Assembly (NCBI GenBank): GCA_049289295.1
Contig: JBATLL010000067.1
Coordinates: 1 to 30,283, forward strand
Length of the DNA: 30,283 nucleotides
Reading direction: 5' to 3'
From: BOKV01 sp049289295
Lineage (GTDB): Bacteria; Pseudomonadota; Alphaproteobacteria; Rhizobiales; Rhizobiaceae
Positions within the stretch are counted from its first letter, which is position 1. Each line of letters starts with the position of its first letter. Position numbers and translations under genes: made by a program. This document shows, in pieces, positions 15,396-23,635 of the stretch. The notes under the pieces are model-generated. The model saw nothing but the letters and a program-made list of their open reading frames with translations, made no database searches and had not been told where the DNA came from.

Positions 15396-16490
15396 CTAGT
15401 TTCGCACCTCGATCGCAGTCACCGGTGCATAGGGTCCGGCGACGGCGCGCCAGTGTGCGACCGCGAAAGCGAGCAGGATGACGGCACCTGCCTGGTGTGA
15501 CAGGGCAAGGTGCAGCGGTACCTGCATCATCAAGGTGGCAATTCCCAGTATCGCCTGCACGCTCGCCAGCAGAGCCAGAACCGCAGTCCTGCGCCTTTGC
15601 AGGCGCGGCGTGGATGAGCCGCGCGCCGTCAGCCATTGCAGGACAATGATTGCCCACAGGCCATAGGCGAACATGCGATGGATGAACTGGACCGTCTTCG
15701 GGTTTTCGAAGAAATTGCGCCAGATGGGTTCCAGCACGAGCATGCCCGAGGGCCACAGGGTGCCGTCCATTGTCGGCCAGTCGTTGAATGCCAGACCAGC
15801 GTCGAGGCCTGCAACCAGACCGCCAAGGAAAATCTGGCCCAGGATGAGCGCGACGATCAAAGGGGCAGCCATTGCGGCGCCACCCGATACGGGCTCGTCG
15901 GCATGTGGCGCCAACCCTCTGGCTATCCAGATTGCCCAGGCGAAAATCACGCAGGCAAGCGTCAGATGGATGGCAAGTCTGTACTGGCTGACGTCAACCC
16001 TGTCCACCAGGCCCGAACGCACCATCCACCAGCCGACAAAGCCCTGCAGACCGCCAAGCATCAGCAGGAAAATCAGACGCGGCTTCAGCCGGTCTTCCAG
16101 CCTGCCTGACCACCAGAAGAGCAGGAGTGGTATTGCGAAAACGAAGCCTATGATGCGGCCAAGAAAGCGATGACCCCACTCCCACCAGTAGATGAACTGG
16201 AATTCGAGCAGGCTCATTCCCTTGTTGATCTGCTGATATTCGGGAATCTGGCGATATTTCTCGAATTCCGAGAGCCAGGCATCGTGGCTCAGCGGCGGGA
16301 CAATCCCCATCACGGGGTTCCATTCGGTGATGGAAAGGCCGGAATCGGTCAACCGGGTAGCCCCACCCACCATGACAATCAGGAATATCAGGAAACAGAC
16401 GAGGTACAGCCACCAGCGCACCAGCATGCGATTGCGCTGTTCGCGCGCAACAAGCGCCTGAGTGTAAAGAAGGGAACTTGCCTCGGCCAT
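15396..16490 (-). CDS. ctaA: Heme A synthase (COX15/CtaA)
   Basis: This integral inner-membrane enzyme oxidises the heme O methyl group to make heme A for cytochrome aa3 oxidase. The 364-residue protein has eight hydrophobic segments. Family motifs are the loop VGGATRLTDSGLSITEWNPV (41-60), EWGHR with heme-ligand His107, and later histidines in HRMF and ALSHQ. A purine-rich AGGATCG lies before the ATG at 16490. It is convergent with argC across 28 bases and followed on the other strand by a DUF2842 gene, an arrangement common in alphaproteobacteria. Confidence 0.97.
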   Translation of the reverse strand: MAEASSLLYTQALVAREQRNRMLVRWWLYLVCFLIFLIVMVGGATRLTDSGLSITEWNPVMGIVPPLSHDAWLSEFEKYRQIPEYQQINKGMSLLEFQFIYWWEWGHRFLGRIIGFVFAIPLLLFWWSGRLEDRLKPRLIFLLMLGGLQGFVGWWMVRSGLVDRVDVSQYRLAIHLTLACVIFAWAIWIARGLAPHADEPVSGGAAMAAPLIVALILGQIFLGGLVAGLDAGLAFNDWPTMDGTLWPSGMLVLEPIWRNFFENPKTVQFIHRMFAYGLWAIIVLQWLTARGSSTPRLQRRRTAVLALLASVQAILGIATLMMQVPLHLALSHQAGAVILLAFAVAHWRAVAGPYAPVTAIEVRN

Positions 16491-16642
16491 GTTCGATCCT
16501 GTGTTGTCAGGCGATGAGATAGGCGCGCAAGGCCATGCGCGGCAAGTGGTATCGCGGCGACCAAGCGTCGCGTCCAGCGCCCAGGCGGGAGGTTGACTGG
16601 CGCGTTCAAAAGGGCTTTGTCGTCAGGAAATCCGGAGGAGCC

Positions 16643-16855
16643 ATGCCACAGAAACTGCGCAAACTGATTGGAACCGTGCTGCTGCTGGCACTGGTGATCC
16701 TGTACGCGCTGGTCGCGACCGCAGTTGCAACAGCAAGGCTGGGAGAATCACCTGCCTGGGTGCATCTGGCCTATTTCTTCTTCACCGGAATTCTGTGGGT
16801 GGTTCCTGCCATGTGGATCGTCAGCTGGATGCTGAAACCGGACCGCAAGGCTTGA
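16643..16855 (+). CDS. DUF2842 small membrane protein
   Basis: This is a 70-residue protein with two hydrophobic helices (about 10-30 and 40-63), ending in MLKPDRKA. It fits DUF2842, small membrane proteins frequent in alphaproteobacteria and often near ctaA. I chose the ATG at 16643 because a GGAGGAG lies six bases upstream; the in-frame upstream reading from 16535 is not supported. Function is unknown; proximity hints at respiratory-chain biogenesis. Confidence 0.85.
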   Translation: MPQKLRKLIGTVLLLALVILYALVATAVATARLGESPAWVHLAYFFFTGILWVVPAMWIVSWMLKPDRKA

Positions 16856-16865
16856 GAGCCATCAG

Positions 16866-17927
16866 CTAGGATATGTTGAGCCTGCGGCCACGATTTTGCA
16901 GGAGAGTGGGCAGGCCGGAAAGCAGCGTATCGACGTAGCGCTTCTTCTGGAACAGGCCGTTCAGCGATATGCGCGGCAGGGCGTGCAGATGATCGCCATG
17001 GGGCTGGTAAAGCACGCCGTGCCGGGTGGTGACTGCCGTCTCGAACCCTGCATCGCGCGTCATGGCGAATTCGCGAGGACCTGCCGCGGCCTTGTACCCA
17101 TAGGGATAGGCGAAATGGCGCGGCGTGGCGCCTGTTTCCATGGCAATGATGCTGGCGCTTTGCTCGATCTCGTTGAGCGCGCGACCGTGTTCCAGCCGGG
17201 CAAGCGCATAATGCGCGACTGTATGTGCCCCGATCGTGCAAAGCGGATCACGCGCCAGTTCGCCGATCTCTCTCCAGTTCATGATCGAGGCAGCACGGTG
17301 CGCCTGGGGGTCCGTTGAGCATTGTGCGCAGAGTTCGCCAACGAGACGACGTTGCTCATCCTCGCTAACATCCGTTGTCAGCATGGTCAGCAATTCGCCA
17401 AAGACGCGGTTCTTGCGTTCCACATTGGATACGTCGAAATCGACATTGCCGTGCCGGGACCGCAGGACGAAATGATCGCGCGACGCAATCGCCATGGCCA
17501 GGTCTTCCCACCACAAAGAAGCCTTGCCGTCGACCAGTCCGGGCGCAACATAGATCGTGTACGGTACGCCATGGCGTCGGAACACGGGAACTGCGTTCTC
17601 CAGATTGTCACGATAGCCGTCATCGAGGGTGACGGAAACAAAGCGGTCATCATTGGGACCGGCGGGTGATTTGAGCCGCGCAGCGACCTCATCAAGCGAG
17701 ACGAACTGATAACCGCGCTTCTTCATCTTGCCCAGCAGGCGGTCGAGAAATGGCGCGGACACGCGCAGGTGCGCATTGGGATCGAAGCCGGGTTGTTCGC
17801 TTCCATCCCCTACCCTGTGCAGCATCAGAATGGCTCCGCGCCCTCCCAGCCAGTAGCGCATGGTGGCCTGTGCGCCGGAAAAATAGAGCGCGTTGAGGAT
17901 CATAGAGTAGGCAAATCTGCCAGCCAT
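16866..17927 (-). CDS. Polysaccharide deacetylase (NodB domain)
   Basis: The 353-residue protein has the NodB homology domain: ILMLHRV (33-39), TLDDGYRDN (100-108, catalytic and metal aspartates Asp102/Asp103), and the metal motif AHTVAH with His235 and His239. These enzymes remove N- or O-acetyl groups from carbohydrates. No signal peptide is evident; the N-terminus has one mildly hydrophobic stretch (8-30), so membrane association is possible. AGGTGA lies 12 bases before the ATG. It is the left edge of the exopolysaccharide locus, divergent from the GNAT gene across 90 bases, so its substrate is probably the polysaccharide or its repeat unit. Confidence 0.92.
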   Translation of the reverse strand: MAGRFAYSMILNALYFSGAQATMRYWLGGRGAILMLHRVGDGSEQPGFDPNAHLRVSAPFLDRLLGKMKKRGYQFVSLDEVAARLKSPAGPNDDRFVSVTLDDGYRDNLENAVPVFRRHGVPYTIYVAPGLVDGKASLWWEDLAMAIASRDHFVLRSRHGNVDFDVSNVERKNRVFGELLTMLTTDVSEDEQRRLVGELCAQCSTDPQAHRAASIMNWREIGELARDPLCTIGAHTVAHYALARLEHGRALNEIEQSASIIAMETGATPRHFAYPYGYKAAAGPREFAMTRDAGFETAVTTRHGVLYQPHGDHLHALPRISLNGLFQKKRYVDTLLSGLPTLLQNRGRRLNIS

Positions 17928-18017
17928 TTTTCGCTTTCACCTGTCTTTGCTTGTGCGCGGCGAGGTTACTCACGCTTTCTTTAGAATTCCTTGTTATGCG
18001 TGCCATTGGAGGTCACA

Positions 18018-19259
18018 ATGCCCGCAATTGCACAAGAAGCAGCAGCGACCGCCACAGGGAAACTCGAATCTACAGGCAGGGTCTCATCGAATTGCTTTGT
18101 CGAGAAGATCGACATCGCCATTACGGACAAGCCCGAAGCCATTCAGGATCTGTGGCGAACAATCGAAGCCGAAGGCACAGCGTCTGTTTACCAGCGCTAT
18201 GACTGGGTCGTGGAAAGTCTGGCAACGGTTGAACGCGAGGCAAACCGGACACCTTTCATTGTCACCGGCACGATTGATGGTCGCCCTGCCTTCATTCTCC
18301 CATTGTCCGTCAAGGGCAGAGCCATTCGCGAATTGACGTGGATCGGGGGAAGCCATGTGAATTTTTCCATGGGCATCTTTTCCAGTGAGTTCCTGGCAAA
18401 CTGCAAGCCGGACGATTTCGTTGCGCTTATGCGCAGGGTGACCAATCTGGTTCCAGGTGTTGGCTACATGAAGCTGTGCTGCCAGCCGGAAGTCTGGAAA
18501 GGCGCACCCAATCCGATGTTGGCGCTGCCAAACCAGAAATCGATGAACGCGGCCTACATGATGTCGCTGGAAGGCGGCTTCAACGCCTTGCTTGAGCGCG
18601 GCAACGCGAAACGCAAGCGCAAGAAATTCAGGCAGCAGTGCCGCACGGCGGAAGAAGCAGGCGGCTATCGCCTTGTCGTTCCGCAGAACAAGCAGGAGGC
18701 TTCACGCCTTCTCGACACATTCATTGGCCAGAAATCGGAACGCCTGCAGGAAAAGGGGATTTCCGACATTTTCGGACGTCGCATGACCCAGCGCTTCCTG
18801 ATGGCCCTGGCAATCCGTTCCTTCGACATGAAGGAACCGCTGCTCAAGCTTTACGGTCTCGAGATCGGTGGCCAGATACGCGCCGTCTTCGGCGGCGGCG
18901 TTCATGATCGCCACCTGTCGGGATATTTCAGCTCGATCTCGTCAGATGCGCTGAGCGCGATGAGTCCGGGCGAGATGCTGCTGTACATGGCGGCGGAACA
19001 GTGCTGCCAGGATGGATTGCTGTTCCTTGACCTGGGCGGCGGCGAAGAGCGTTACAAGAAATCCTGGTGCGACCGGGAAATCGGCATGTTCGACGTGGTG
19101 CTGCCGCTTTCCATTGTCGGCTACCCGTTCGCTCATGCCATGCGCTGGGCGTCGTGGATGAAATACACGATCCGCAACACGCCGTGGCTCTGGTCAATCG
19201 TCGGCTATCTGCGCCAGGTGCGCAAGGCCGTTCTGGGATCGGTGTCGGAAAGAGCCTGA
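18018..19259 (+). CDS. GNAT-family acyltransferase of the CelD/BcsL type
   Basis: The 413-residue protein is of the GNAT-fold family linked to polysaccharide loci (CelD/BcsL type). Typical features are SVYQRYDWVVES near residue 57-68, a basic linker (GNAKRKRKKFRQQ) and a C-terminal acyl-CoA domain with YGLEIGGQIRAVFGGG and LDLGGGEERYKKSW. Such proteins are thought to attach acyl groups to sugars. The exact substrate is unknown. I chose the ATG at 18018, with GGAGG eight bases before it. It is divergent from the deacetylase gene and convergent with the copolymerase gene, so it is probably transcribed alone. Confidence 0.85.
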   Translation: MPAIAQEAAATATGKLESTGRVSSNCFVEKIDIAITDKPEAIQDLWRTIEAEGTASVYQRYDWVVESLATVEREANRTPFIVTGTIDGRPAFILPLSVKGRAIRELTWIGGSHVNFSMGIFSSEFLANCKPDDFVALMRRVTNLVPGVGYMKLCCQPEVWKGAPNPMLALPNQKSMNAAYMMSLEGGFNALLERGNAKRKRKKFRQQCRTAEEAGGYRLVVPQNKQEASRLLDTFIGQKSERLQEKGISDIFGRRMTQRFLMALAIRSFDMKEPLLKLYGLEIGGQIRAVFGGGVHDRHLSGYFSSISSDALSAMSPGEMLLYMAAEQCCQDGLLFLDLGGGEERYKKSWCDREIGMFDVVLPLSIVGYPFAHAMRWASWMKYTIRNTPWLWSIVGYLRQVRKAVLGSVSERA

Positions 19260-19307
19260 ACCTTCAGACTATTTGCAGCAGATCGCTGGAAAGTGAGTGG
19301 CGCGCCT

Positions 19308-21485
19308 TCAGGCCGCCACCCTGGCACCCTTGCCCGCAGGTTCCAGGCGAACCTTGATAGTGTCGCCATAACCAGCGTTGGAGAACCTGTCAGCCGAACC
19401 GGCTGCGTCTTCGCGCGATGCGCCTTCGCAACTCACCAGGATGATGGCGTCCTGACGGGCAACAACCGTGACGCCCTCAGGCCCTGCCAGCCCGCAATCG
19501 AACAGGACGAAATCATAGTTCGTGGCCATGGCATCGGAGATCGCCTCCAGCCTGGAAATGTCGAAGCCCGGTGTTTCCTGCACGCCTGACGGCACGATGT
19601 GAGCGCTCGAGTTGCGGTCGACATGGACGACATCCTTGAAACGGGCTACGCCGCTCAGGAACTCCTTCACGCCGGCGAGCCTTGGGTTTCCGAGGAACTC
19701 ATTGCCGGTGACGCCAGTACCTGTCAGGTCCATGACGGCAACCTGGTAACCACCATTGGCGAGATAGCGCGCAAGTTTCCAGCACAGTCTCGAACCAGCG
19801 TCTCCACCCGGTGAAACCAGCGCGACACGGGCAGAACCCAGATCGGCAATCGCAGCTGCGGCATCGGCGAATCCGAAAGTGTCGGGATCGTTTGCTGCAC
19901 GCGCTGCCGGGGAAACCGGAACGCCCGATCCGACCATATCGCTGTCGTCGAACATTGCCGGTGCATGTGTGCGCGGCAGGTCATGCTGTTCACCGCGATT
20001 CTGTGCCGGTACAGCTGACACGGGCCGCTGAACCGGTTCGATATGGACTGGCTCAGGCATCATCTCGCCTATTGGTCCGGCAATCGGGCGGAACGCCTTT
20101 CCGGTCATCAGAGCCCAGGCAAGAATGCCAACGATTGTCAGCAGCATGGTAGCGAGCATGCCCGCGACCGTGAAGGGAATGACCTTCGGAAAATAGCTTT
20201 CCGACGGCTTGGTCGCGCGCGAAATGATGCGTGCGTCGATTGGCAGGTAGTCCCTTGTCTGGCGGCTGGCAGCTTCGCGGTAGCGCGTGAGATAGGTTTC
20301 GAGCAGTTCACGCTGCGCATTGGCTTCGCGTTCCAGCGCCCGCAAACCGACTTCAGCTTCGCCGACACGGGCAGCTTCCACCTTCAGGCGGTTGAGATCG
20401 CTGACAAGGGCGCCTTCCTGCTGGCGTGTGAGATCGACATTGGTCTCGAGGCTCTTGAGAATGTTGCGGGTCTCAAGCCTGATCTGGGCGTCGAAATCAT
20501 TGACCTGCGACTGCAGGGCCTTGAGGCGCGGATGGTTCGGCAAAAGGGTCGTGGAAAGTTCTGAAATCTCCGCGCGCAGCTGTACCTGGCGCTCGCGCAG
20601 GCGCTGGATCAGCGGTGAGGCAATCACCTCTGGAATGACGTCAACAGATGCACCCTTTTCGAGAACCGCGCGAACCGTCGCGATCTTGGCCTCGGCAGCC
20701 GAGCGGTCAGCGCGCAGACGGGAGAGTTCGGAAGAGACTTCCGACAGTTGCTGGGTCGCCAGCAGCGCATTGTTGTTGCCGATCAGGATATCGGAGTTTG
20801 AACGGAAATCCGCAACCTTGCGTTCGGCTTCACGCACCTTGTTGCGCAATTCATCGATTTCGGGTCCAAGCCACTGGGTAGCTTCCTCATTGGACTCAAG
20901 CTTGTTCTGGCGGGCAAATTCCAGATATTCGTCCACGAGCGCGTTTGGCACGGTGTGCGACAGGTCCGGGTCCTTGGCCCAGAACTCCACAACGATGACG
21001 CGGGATTTCTCGACTGCATAAACGGTAAGGCGCTCGCGGAAGGTCTTCAGCAGCCGCTCGTCGGGTGTAAGATCAAGCGTTGGCGCGCGCATGCCCAGTG
21101 AACCAAGGATGGTAGCCGACAGGGATGGCTTGGCCTCTTCGTTGAACTCGCCGGCATCGGCCAGCTTGAGCTTTTCGATGACCTTGAGCGCGATGTCGTC
21201 TGAACTCAGTATCTGGACCTGGCTGCCGATTGCCTGTTCGTCGAACTGGCTGCCGGACAGGGTATAGTCGCCATCGCTGCGGCGGGTGAAGACCGATTCC
21301 CGCTTTTCGATGATGATCCTGGCGCTCGACTTGTAGCGCGGTGAAACCGTGGAAAGAGCGAACAGGATGGCAGCCCCTGCCCCCAGTGTCAGCAGCAGGA
21401 CCAGCCACTTCTTTCGCCATACCTGGGACAACAAGCCGGCAATGTCGATATCAACATCTGCGGTCAGGGCTCGATTGCTGCTCAT
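19308..21485 (-). CDS. Wzc-like polysaccharide copolymerase with degenerate BY-kinase domain
   Basis: The 725-residue protein has the Wzz architecture: membrane helix 1 (27-46), a long periplasmic coiled-coil region (60-430) with LLPNHPRL (314-321), and helix 2 (437-460). It would set polysaccharide chain length at the inner membrane. The C-terminal domain (548-715) looks like a bacterial tyrosine kinase, but the P-loop reads SPGGDAGSR with no GK[ST], and no tyrosine cluster ends the protein. LFDCG (661-665) resembles Walker B. I infer a pseudo-kinase that cannot bind ATP normally. I chose the ATG at 21485 (GGAGTTTGTA before it) over a GTG at 21497. It is divergent from the Wza-like gene. Confidence 0.93.
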   Translation of the reverse strand: MSSNRALTADVDIDIAGLLSQVWRKKWLVLLLTLGAGAAILFALSTVSPRYKSSARIIIEKRESVFTRRSDGDYTLSGSQFDEQAIGSQVQILSSDDIALKVIEKLKLADAGEFNEEAKPSLSATILGSLGMRAPTLDLTPDERLLKTFRERLTVYAVEKSRVIVVEFWAKDPDLSHTVPNALVDEYLEFARQNKLESNEEATQWLGPEIDELRNKVREAERKVADFRSNSDILIGNNNALLATQQLSEVSSELSRLRADRSAAEAKIATVRAVLEKGASVDVIPEVIASPLIQRLRERQVQLRAEISELSTTLLPNHPRLKALQSQVNDFDAQIRLETRNILKSLETNVDLTRQQEGALVSDLNRLKVEAARVGEAEVGLRALEREANAQRELLETYLTRYREAASRQTRDYLPIDARIISRATKPSESYFPKVIPFTVAGMLATMLLTIVGILAWALMTGKAFRPIAGPIGEMMPEPVHIEPVQRPVSAVPAQNRGEQHDLPRTHAPAMFDDSDMVGSGVPVSPAARAANDPDTFGFADAAAAIADLGSARVALVSPGGDAGSRLCWKLARYLANGGYQVAVMDLTGTGVTGNEFLGNPRLAGVKEFLSGVARFKDVVHVDRNSSAHIVPSGVQETPGFDISRLEAISDAMATNYDFVLFDCGLAGPEGVTVVARQDAIILVSCEGASREDAAGSADRFSNAGYGDTIKVRLEPAGKGARVAA

Positions 21486-21783
21486 TACAAACTCCACACG
21501 CCAATCGGTTACGCTTTGTAACCAAAAACTAAATGCTTATGGTAACCAGCAAGTTAAGGCGTGAAAAATTTGTTGTTGATATTTATTAATACTACTTAAC
21601 ACGAATTAATTATCATTAACAATTCACTAATTATCAAATGTTGTTTTTTGGATACCAGTTTACTGCGGATTAACCATGTCCGGTAATAAATAGGCTGGAA
21701 GCGAAAGCACCGAGCGGGCCATGCGTGCCCTCCTGCGCCAAGCTGGCAAATGTCACCGTTTACTGCGTACTGCCGGGAATGAA
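21486..21783. promoter_or_regulatory. A/T-rich divergent control region of the exopolysaccharide locus
   Basis: This stretch between the copolymerase and export genes is strikingly A/T-rich in its middle (about 21520-21670). It has a 9-bp direct repeat TAATTATCA at 21607-21615 and 21628-21636, exactly 21 bp apart, and several TTAAC/TTAAG words. It must hold both divergent promoters. I cannot name the regulator; an H-NS-like or MucR-like xenogeneic silencer, or a response regulator, would fit. No protein-coding gene is credible here. Confidence 0.5.
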
Positions 21784-22362
21784 ATGTTGAGTATCAAAGC
21801 AGCCACCCTGAAGAAGACGGCGATTGCGGGACTTGCGGCAGTGATGCTGACGGCCTGCACGACATACCGGCCGGTTGATGAGTCATTTCATGAAGTTCTC
21901 ACCCAGCCCTACACGCTCGATTCCGGGGACCGGATACGCGTAACCGTGTTCGGCCAGACTGATCTGACCAACACCTATGCGGTCGACAAGGGCGGTTATC
22001 TCGCCTTCCCGCTCGTTGGTTCGGTGCAGGCGCGCGGACAGACTGCCAAGCAGATCGAAGGCAGTATCGCGGCAAAACTGCGCAACGGCTATCTTCGCAA
22101 TCCCGATGTTTCCGTCGAGATCGACCGCTACCGGCCCATCTTTGTGATGGGTGAAGTCGGCTCACCGGGGCAGTACAGCTATGTGCCTGGAATGACTGTG
22201 CAAAATGCAATTGCCCTGTCTGGCGGATTTACCGGTCGCGCACTCCAGGACAATGCCGACATTACCCGCCAGGTGAACGGACAGGTACTCAATGGCCGCG
22301 TCCCTCTGAGCGATCCAATCGTGCCGGGCGATACGGTCTATATCCGCGAGCGGCTTTTCTGA
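21784..22362 (+). CDS. Wza-like polysaccharide export lipoprotein
   Basis: The 192-residue protein has a lipoprotein signal with the lipobox LTAC (Cys25), then a polysaccharide export domain (about 40-125, with YTLDSGDRIRVTVFGQTDL) and an SLBB domain (about 130-185). It should sit in the outer-membrane periplasmic face and form the export channel. It lacks the long C-terminal region of E. coli Wza, as short OPX proteins do. I chose the ATG at 21784, which places the signal peptide correctly; the frame extends upstream to 21721 without similarity. The glycosyltransferase gene begins four bases after its stop, so they are co-transcribed. Confidence 0.93.
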   Translation: MLSIKAATLKKTAIAGLAAVMLTACTTYRPVDESFHEVLTQPYTLDSGDRIRVTVFGQTDLTNTYAVDKGGYLAFPLVGSVQARGQTAKQIEGSIAAKLRNGYLRNPDVSVEIDRYRPIFVMGEVGSPGQYSYVPGMTVQNAIALSGGFTGRALQDNADITRQVNGQVLNGRVPLSDPIVPGDTVYIRERLF

Positions 22363-22366
22363 CGCC

Positions 22367-23503
22367 ATGGCCGAACCCCGCCCCTTGCGCATCGTTCACT
22401 GCTTTCGTTCGCCGGTAGGCGGCATTTTCAGGCATGTGCGCGATCTGGTGGAGGCACAAAGTGCAGCCGGTCATTCGGTGGGAATCCTGTGCGATTCGCT
22501 TACCGGCAGCGCCCATGAGGAAAGTCTGTTCGAAGCAATAAGGCCGAACCTTGCGCTTGGCCTGACGCGCATTCCCATGCGCCGGGCCATCACGCCGGGC
22601 GACATTGTCGCGCTCGTGCGCGCCTACAGGGAGATTTCGAGATTGAAACCGGATGTGCTGCATTCACACGGCGCCAAGGGCGGCGCTTATGCGCGCATCA
22701 TCGGTTCACTGCTACGGGTATCAGGTACCAGCGTTGCCCGTCTCTATTGTCCGCATGGCGGCAGCATCCACTATGATGCAGCTTCGCTGAAGGGGAAGCT
22801 GTTCTTCTTCCTCGAGCGGTTTCTTGAACGCATGAGCGACAGGCTGATCTTTGTCAGCGGCTATGAACGCGATGGCTACAGCGCCAAGGTCGGCAAGCCG
22901 TCCTGCCCCGTGAGCCTCGTCTATAACGGATTGTCGCCAGCCGAATTCGTTGCGGTGGAGAACCAGGCCAGGGCCGCGGACTTTCTCTATATCGGCATGA
23001 TGCGGGACCTGAAGGGCGCGGACCTGTTTCTTGAAGCAATCGCATTGTTGCGGGACCGGAATGGACGGACTGTTCGCGCCCATTTCGTCGGCGATGGACC
23101 AGACAAGCCACGCTACGAGAAGGATATTGCCCGACTGGGTCTCCAGAAACAGGTCACCGTCCATGACGCAATGCCTGCGCGCAGGGCCTTTGCCATGGCG
23201 CGAACCGTGGTTGTGCCGTCACGCGCGGAATCGATGCCCTATATCGTGCTTGAGGCCATCGCGGCGGGAAAACCGATCATCGCCACCAATGTCGGCGGAA
23301 TCCCCGAGATTTTCGCCAAGGAATCCGGTCTTCTGGTCGAACCGGGCAGCGTGACGGCGCTGGGCGATGCGATGCTGGCCAGTCTTGACGATGGCGAAGC
23401 GCAAAAGAAGGCTGCGAGGCGTGCTGCGCAACTCGAGAAGCGGTTTTCGGTACGCAAGATGGCCGAAGACGTTGAAGCAGCCTACCGGGCATCGCTTTCT
23501 TAA
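22367..23503 (+). CDS. Glycosyltransferase family 4
   Basis: The 378-residue protein has the GT-B fold of family GT4. The donor-site region reads SRAESMPYIVLEAIAAG (285-301), with the Glu288-x7-Glu296 motif, followed by GKPIIATNVGG; the N-terminal half has RSPVGGIFRHV (14-24). It would transfer a sugar from a nucleotide donor to a lipid-linked acceptor at the cytoplasmic face. The sugar is not predictable. It starts four bases after the export gene stop and precedes the priming transferase by about 130 bases. Confidence 0.93.
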   Translation: MAEPRPLRIVHCFRSPVGGIFRHVRDLVEAQSAAGHSVGILCDSLTGSAHEESLFEAIRPNLALGLTRIPMRRAITPGDIVALVRAYREISRLKPDVLHSHGAKGGAYARIIGSLLRVSGTSVARLYCPHGGSIHYDAASLKGKLFFFLERFLERMSDRLIFVSGYERDGYSAKVGKPSCPVSLVYNGLSPAEFVAVENQARAADFLYIGMMRDLKGADLFLEAIALLRDRNGRTVRAHFVGDGPDKPRYEKDIARLGLQKQVTVHDAMPARRAFAMARTVVVPSRAESMPYIVLEAIAAGKPIIATNVGGIPEIFAKESGLLVEPGSVTALGDAMLASLDDGEAQKKAARRAAQLEKRFSVRKMAEDVEAAYRASLS

Positions 23504-23635
23504 CGCTCCATTCATCCTGAATTGCTCGAAATTGCAGCGATCCCGCTTTGATACGCCGCAAGCGGCCCATCTCGAACATTTGTTAGCCATTTTGCCCTAG
23601 CGTCACCGGTGAGAACAATTCATCGGGACATGACC

